Shown: in pieces, positions 31,415 through 33,828 of the stretch
Numbering within the stretch: the stretch's first letter is position 1
Layout: each line of letters opens with the position of its first letter
Assembly: GCA_040755795.1 (NCBI GenBank)
Contig: JBFLXS010000009.1
Coordinates: 1 to 33,828 of the forward strand
From: a bacterium
Lineage (GTDB): Bacteria; UBA9089; CG2-30-40-21; SBAY01
Direction: 5' to 3'
Length of the DNA stretch: 33,828 nt
Notes under the pieces: model-generated
What the model saw: only the letters and a program-made list of their open reading frames with translations
Database searches by the model: none
Told to the model about the DNA's origin: nothing
Position numbers and translations under genes: made by a program

Positions 31415-31441
31415 GTAGGATGGGTTCGTAACCCACCCTAC
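31415..31441. repeat. GTAG-headed hairpin
   Basis: GTAGGATGGGTT, a short loop, and AACCCACCCTAC form a near-perfect hairpin of the REP type, immediately upstream of the cas2 fragment. It may mark the breakpoint that removed the 5' half of cas2. Confidence 0.5.
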
Positions 31442-31457
31442 TCCCTTGTTAGATAAG

Positions 31458-31598
31458 ATGGGAAAAAGGATAAGGAAACTAATAAAAGAAGAGGAAGATA
31501 GCGTGCGAATATATGAGATGTGTGCTAACTGTGAGAAGAAGATTAAAATAATTGGGCTGGGAAGGGTAACAGAAGATAAGGAAGTCTATATTGTCTAA
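31458..31598 (+). pseudogene. cas2: C-terminal fragment of cas2
   Basis: 46 codons. EEDSVRIYEMCANCEKKI and IIGLGRV, then EVYIV match the C-terminal half of Cas2 (the 'EDSVRIY…C..C…' and 'iGlG' region). The N-terminal catalytic half is missing, and hairpin repeats lie directly upstream. Cas2 partners Cas1 in spacer capture; no cas1 is seen in this window. The AT-rich 200 bases after the stop lead into a repeat, as expected of a cas2-leader-array order. Confidence 0.72.
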
Positions 31599-31716
31599 CA
31601 AGTTAAGTAGAGTTTGAAAAAATGTCTAAAAATAGGGTAGGTTAGTATTAGTGTTGTAACTTATTGATAGACAGAGAGAAAGGAATATTTTTAGCCGTCA
31701 AAAGGAGGTGAAACTA

Positions 31717-31824
31717 ATGCGTATTAAAGAAGGAATTAGGGAGGTTAGTATTTTTAACCTTGCCGAGCCACTATGTGCAAGGGGTTTTGCCCCCTGCTGT
31801 GCGAATAATAGACCTGATGAATAA
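31717..31824 (+). other. Short open frame with strong ribosome site, running into a CRISPR repeat
   Basis: AAAGGAGGTGAAAC precedes an ATG, and the frame reads MRIKEGIREVSIFNLAEP and on, to stop in the repeat at 31799. The good ribosome site suggests the start of a former gene. The part from about 31743 is a leader-like sequence repeated at 33243, so only the first ~9 codons may be original. I do not recognise it. Confidence 0.25.
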
Positions 31825-31835
31825 GGGATTGCGAC
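31741..31835 (+). CRISPR. CRISPR segment 2: leader-like sequence and one repeat
   Basis: A full 37-nt repeat is at 31799-31835. The preceding ~58 bases (TTAGTATTTTTAACCTTGCC, then GTGCAAGGGGTTTTGCCCC) recur almost unchanged before the repeat at 33300 and contain a GGGG-TTTTG-CCCC hairpin next to the repeat. This fits a leader. The repeat is followed by GGCCCGCCTGATGGCGGAG and GAAAGT-type repeats. Confidence 0.7.
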
Positions 31836-31969
31836 GGCCCGCCTGATGGCGGAGTTGAAAGTCGAAAGTTGAAAGTGAAAGGGAGGAAAGAGAAAGTCAA
31901 AAGTTGAAAGTGAAAGGGAGAAAGTGAAAGTCGAAAGTTGAAAGTGAAAGGGAGGAAAGGAAAGAACGA
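31836..31969. repeat. GTTGAAAGTGAAAG repeat block (left flank of four-helix gene)
   Basis: A GC-rich hairpin (CCCGCCTGATGGCGG) then repeated GTTGAAAGT, GAAAGGGAGG and GTCGAAAGT units. The complement (CTTTCTACTTTCAACTTTCA) follows the gene at 32336-32358. Similar blocks start at the same base after the repeats ending at 31353 and 32475. Confidence 0.6.
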
Positions 31970-32326
31970 ATGAAAGATTTTAGAGAGCTTAAAGTATGGC
32001 AAATGGGAATGACATTGTTTGAGATGGTTGTAAAGGATGTAGAATTATTTCCAAAAACTGAGGCAGGAAGAATTATTGCCAATCAAATCCTAAGGAGTGT
32101 TTCATCTATAACTGCCAATATTGCTGAAGGATATGGGAGAAGAAAAGGCAAAGAGTTTGAACACTATCTTTACATTGCCAGAGGCTCAACAAATGAAACA
32201 ATTGACTGGTATGAGAAAATAAAAAGATTAGGTTATATTGATAGCGTGAGCTTTGAAAAAAGAGAACAAATGTGTCAAGAAATACGAGCCATGTTGAGTA
32301 AAATGATAGACACATTAGATAGATAA
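31970..32326 (+). CDS. Four-helix-bundle protein (23S rRNA intervening-sequence type)
   Basis: 118 residues: FRELKVWQMGMTLFEMVV, then QILRSVSSITANIAEGYGRR, EFEHYLYIARGSTNETIDW and a last helix. This is the S23/four-helix-bundle family first found in intervening sequences of 23S rRNA genes and related to the Avd protein of diversity-generating retroelements. Function is unknown; relatives bind nucleic acid. It lies inside the CRISPR region, between the repeats at 31799 and 32375, and is flanked by inverted GAAAGT-type repeats, so it probably arrived as a unit. GGAGGAAAGGAAAG precedes the ATG. Confidence 0.85.
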   Translation: MKDFRELKVWQMGMTLFEMVVKDVELFPKTEAGRIIANQILRSVSSITANIAEGYGRRKGKEFEHYLYIARGSTNETIDWYEKIKRLGYIDSVSFEKREQMCQEIRAMLSKMIDTLDR

Positions 32327-32372
32327 TCCTTTTTCACTTTCTACTTTCAACTTTCACTCCAGCGAAGCTGGG

Positions 32373-32475
32373 CTGACCTGATGAATAAGGGATTGCGACG
32401 TTTGAGTGCTCGTCCCCCATCTAATTACGAATGTAGCCGTGCAAATAATAGACCTGATGAATAAGGGATTGCGAC
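32373..32475 (+). CRISPR. CRISPR segment 3: a truncated and a full repeat
   Basis: A repeat lacking its first ~10 bases ends at 32399 (GACCTGATGAATAAGG…GCGAC). A 39-nt spacer (32400-32438) and a full repeat at 32439-32475 follow. The truncated one follows CCAGCGAAGCTGGGC, a hairpin at the right edge of the four-helix-bundle unit. After 32475 come GGCCCGCCGATGGCGGAG and GAAAGT blocks again. Confidence 0.82.
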
Positions 32476-32595
32476 GGCCCGCCGATGGCGGAGTTGAAAG
32501 TGAAAGTTGAAAGTGAAAGGGAGGAAAGACGAAGAAAGCGGGACTCGGGACTCGGGGAAAAAGAAGGAATGTAGTCTTTAGGCTGAAGGAAGGAA

Positions 32596-32617
32596 TGTAG
32601 TGAGGGTCTTTAGACCC
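32596..32617. repeat. REP hairpin left of the transposase
   Basis: TGTAGTGA then GGGTCTTTAGACCC, a GTAG-headed hairpin. The inverted partner is at 33187-33208. An extra TGTAGTCTTTAGGC copy lies at about 32569. Confidence 0.6.
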
Positions 32618-32648
32618 GTCTTTAGTCTTTTACAGGAGATAAAAAATT

Positions 32649-33113
32649 GTGTCAGCACCAAGATTAGAAAATTTTGATTATATTGGTTATGCTGCTTATT
32701 CAATCACAATATGTTGTAATTTTAAACATAACTATTTTGAATCAGATAAAACAGTCCATGAATGTATAAATATATTAAAAGAGATTGCAGAAAAATATCA
32801 ATTCAAGATTTATTTATATACATTTATGCCCGACCATTTGCACTTATGTGTTATTGGTGATTCTGAAAATGCAAATTTACAAAAGATGATTAAGATATTT
32901 AAACAGAAATGTGGATTCTGGTTTAAAAAAGAATATAATAAACAGTTGTTTCAACAAGGATACTATGACCATATTATTAGGAAAGAAGAAGGGATTGAAA
33001 ATGTAATGAAATATATTGCCAATAATCCAGTAAGAAAAGAACTATGTAAAAATTTTGAAGATTATAGATTTACAGGTTCATTTGAGTTTGATGTAAATAA
33101 AATATTTATGTAG
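32649..33113 (+). CDS. REP-associated tyrosine transposase (Y1, IS200-like)
   Basis: 154 residues from a GTG start (AGGAGA upstream). PRLENFDYIGYAAYSITICCN opens the fold; the HUH motif is MPD-HLHL. QGYYDHIIRKEEG and NVMKYIANNPVRKEL carry candidate catalytic tyrosines as in RAYT proteins. These single-strand DNA enzymes move REP sequences that start with GTAG. The gene is bounded by GTAG-headed hairpins, and its TAG stop is part of one (TATGTAGTGAGC). It is the only Y1 enzyme in the window, so it may mobilise the REP pairs at 15007, 19748 and 33788. Confidence 0.85.
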   Translation: MSAPRLENFDYIGYAAYSITICCNFKHNYFESDKTVHECINILKEIAEKYQFKIYLYTFMPDHLHLCVIGDSENANLQKMIKIFKQKCGFWFKKEYNKQLFQQGYYDHIIRKEEGIENVMKYIANNPVRKELCKNFEDYRFTGSFEFDVNKIFM

Positions 33114-33240
33114 TGAGCATCTTTAGATGCGTTTTCAGTTATTTATGTAGTGAGATGCGTTTTCAGTTTAGATGCGTTTCTAAAACGGGTCTAAAGACCC
33201 TCACTACATTTTAAAAAGAGCCTCACTACATTTTAATAGG
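33107..33240. repeat. REP hairpins right of the transposase
   Basis: TGTAGTGAGCATCTTTAGATG, repeated TAGATGCGTTT units, then ACGGGTCTAAAGACCCTCAC (33187-33200 hairpin, CACTACA head). The last copy is the inverted partner of the one at 32596. Confidence 0.6.
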
Positions 33241-33560
33241 TTAGGTTAGTATTTTTAGCCTTGCCAAACCGCTATGTGCAAGGGGTTTTGCCCCCTGCTG
33301 TGCGAATAATAGACCTGATGAATAAGGGATTGCGACGCCGCAGCATGGTCATAGACATCAAGATAACCTTCAGGGTGCGAATAATAGACCTGATGAATAA
33401 GGGATTGCGACAAGGAAAGCGGGACTCGGGACCCGGGACTCGGGGTTCGGGAGGAAAGGAAGGGAAATTGAATCGTTTGATTCAAAGTCTCAAAAAACAT
33501 TAATTTCTCTTCCCGTGCCCCGTGTCCCGAACTTAACGACTTGATGAATAAGGGATTGGT
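33241..33560 (+). CRISPR. CRISPR segment 4: leader copy, two full repeats and a degenerate one
   Basis: Leader-like TTAGTATTTTTAGCCTTGCC with GTGCAAGGGGTTTTGCCCC precedes the repeat at 33300-33336. A 38-nt spacer (33337-33374) and a repeat at 33375-33411 follow. Then a fold-back block interrupts (GGGACTCGGGACCCGGG on the left, CCGTGCCCCGTGTCCCG on the right), and a degenerate repeat (CGACTTGATGAATAAGG, GATTGG) sits at 33537-33560. Confidence 0.82.
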
Positions 33561-33828
33561 TTTTTAGAGGGCAGAGGCAAGGAGCAATCTGACCTATTAC
33601 CGAATTAGGTAATCCCTCAGTTATTGATGGAAGAAAGGCATAAAGATTAAATTTCTCGCAAAGGCGCAAAGAACGCAAAGTAGTCAGAAATTCCAAATTT
33701 CGTAACCGTTCAGGGATATAGCCACAGAGTCACAGAGAACACAGAGGGAATATATAACCACGAATGAACACGAATAATAAAAAGATTTGTAGTGCGAGGC
33801 TTTAGCCTCGCTTCTGGCAAGCAGGAAA
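33561..33828. mobile_element. Family A element, truncated by the window end
   Basis: No gene is seen from 33561 to the end. GTAACCGTTCAGGGATATAG starts at 33702 and matches the element at 14921 nearly base for base, including the GTAG-headed REP from 33788 (GTAGTGCGAGGCTTTAGCC). The right end lies outside the window. Upstream is a short CGCAAAGGCGCAAAGAACGC repeat. Confidence 0.7.

Noticed and set aside
31754-32082. Minus-strand open frames with FHFQLLTF-type repeated residues
   Set aside because: They are translations of the CTTTCAACTTTCAC repeats and of a CRISPR repeat.
31970-32326. Four-helix-bundle protein as the Avd component of a diversity-generating retroelement
   Set aside because: There is no reverse transcriptase and no template/variable repeat pair in the window.

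Overview
The window is AT-rich, chromosomal-looking bacterial DNA. Kdo synthesis genes (kdsA, kdsC), an outer-membrane barrel and two secreted proteins with C-terminal 'YPNPF…FTIAGELV…GIYIYLI' sorting domains point to an uncultured Gram-negative lineage, such as a candidate phylum related to the FCB/Omnitrophota kind. No rRNA or tRNA gene is present, so I do not name a taxon.

Layout. 1-2992: winged-helix protein, histidyl-tRNA synthetase, TumA/TumE toxin-antitoxin pair. 3032-5938: operon of two secreted proteins, the second an M6-type metalloprotease. 6331-7868: two tandem nucleotidyltransferase/HepT toxin-antitoxin modules, the second toxin destroyed. 7869-11484: recN and proS. 11818-17243: kdsA, an ATPase plus DTG-protease-like pair, a transaldolase-CBS fusion, and kdsC. 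18316-20099: VanZ-like protein, outer-membrane barrel, and rpmB on the minus strand. 20477-31136: type III-A CRISPR-Cas genes (cas6, then cas10-csm2-csm3-csm4-csm5), with a RelBE-like pair, a cas6 relic, an IS1380-family insertion sequence and a frameshifted nucleotidyltransferase between cas6 and cas10. 31165-33560: a CRISPR array broken up by inserted repeats, a cas2 fragment, a four-helix-bundle gene and a REP-associated transposase.

Almost every gene gap holds a small fold-back element. One family (A) has GTAAC…GTTAC termini and exact 8-bp target duplications at seven sites, but largely unrelated interiors. Its insertions cluster at stop codons, and the element often supplies or changes the stop of the upstream gene (recN, cas6, kdsC, barrel gene). 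A second family (B) makes 9-bp duplications at two sites. Excising the elements in silico restores short operon gaps and the original gene ends.

The two observations most worth following are the transaldolase-CBS protein, which sits between kdsA and kdsC where the arabinose-5-phosphate isomerase KdsD would be expected, and the stop-codon-associated fold-back elements. The ATPase/DTG-protease pair is flanked by direct repeats and may be an undescribed two-gene cassette.
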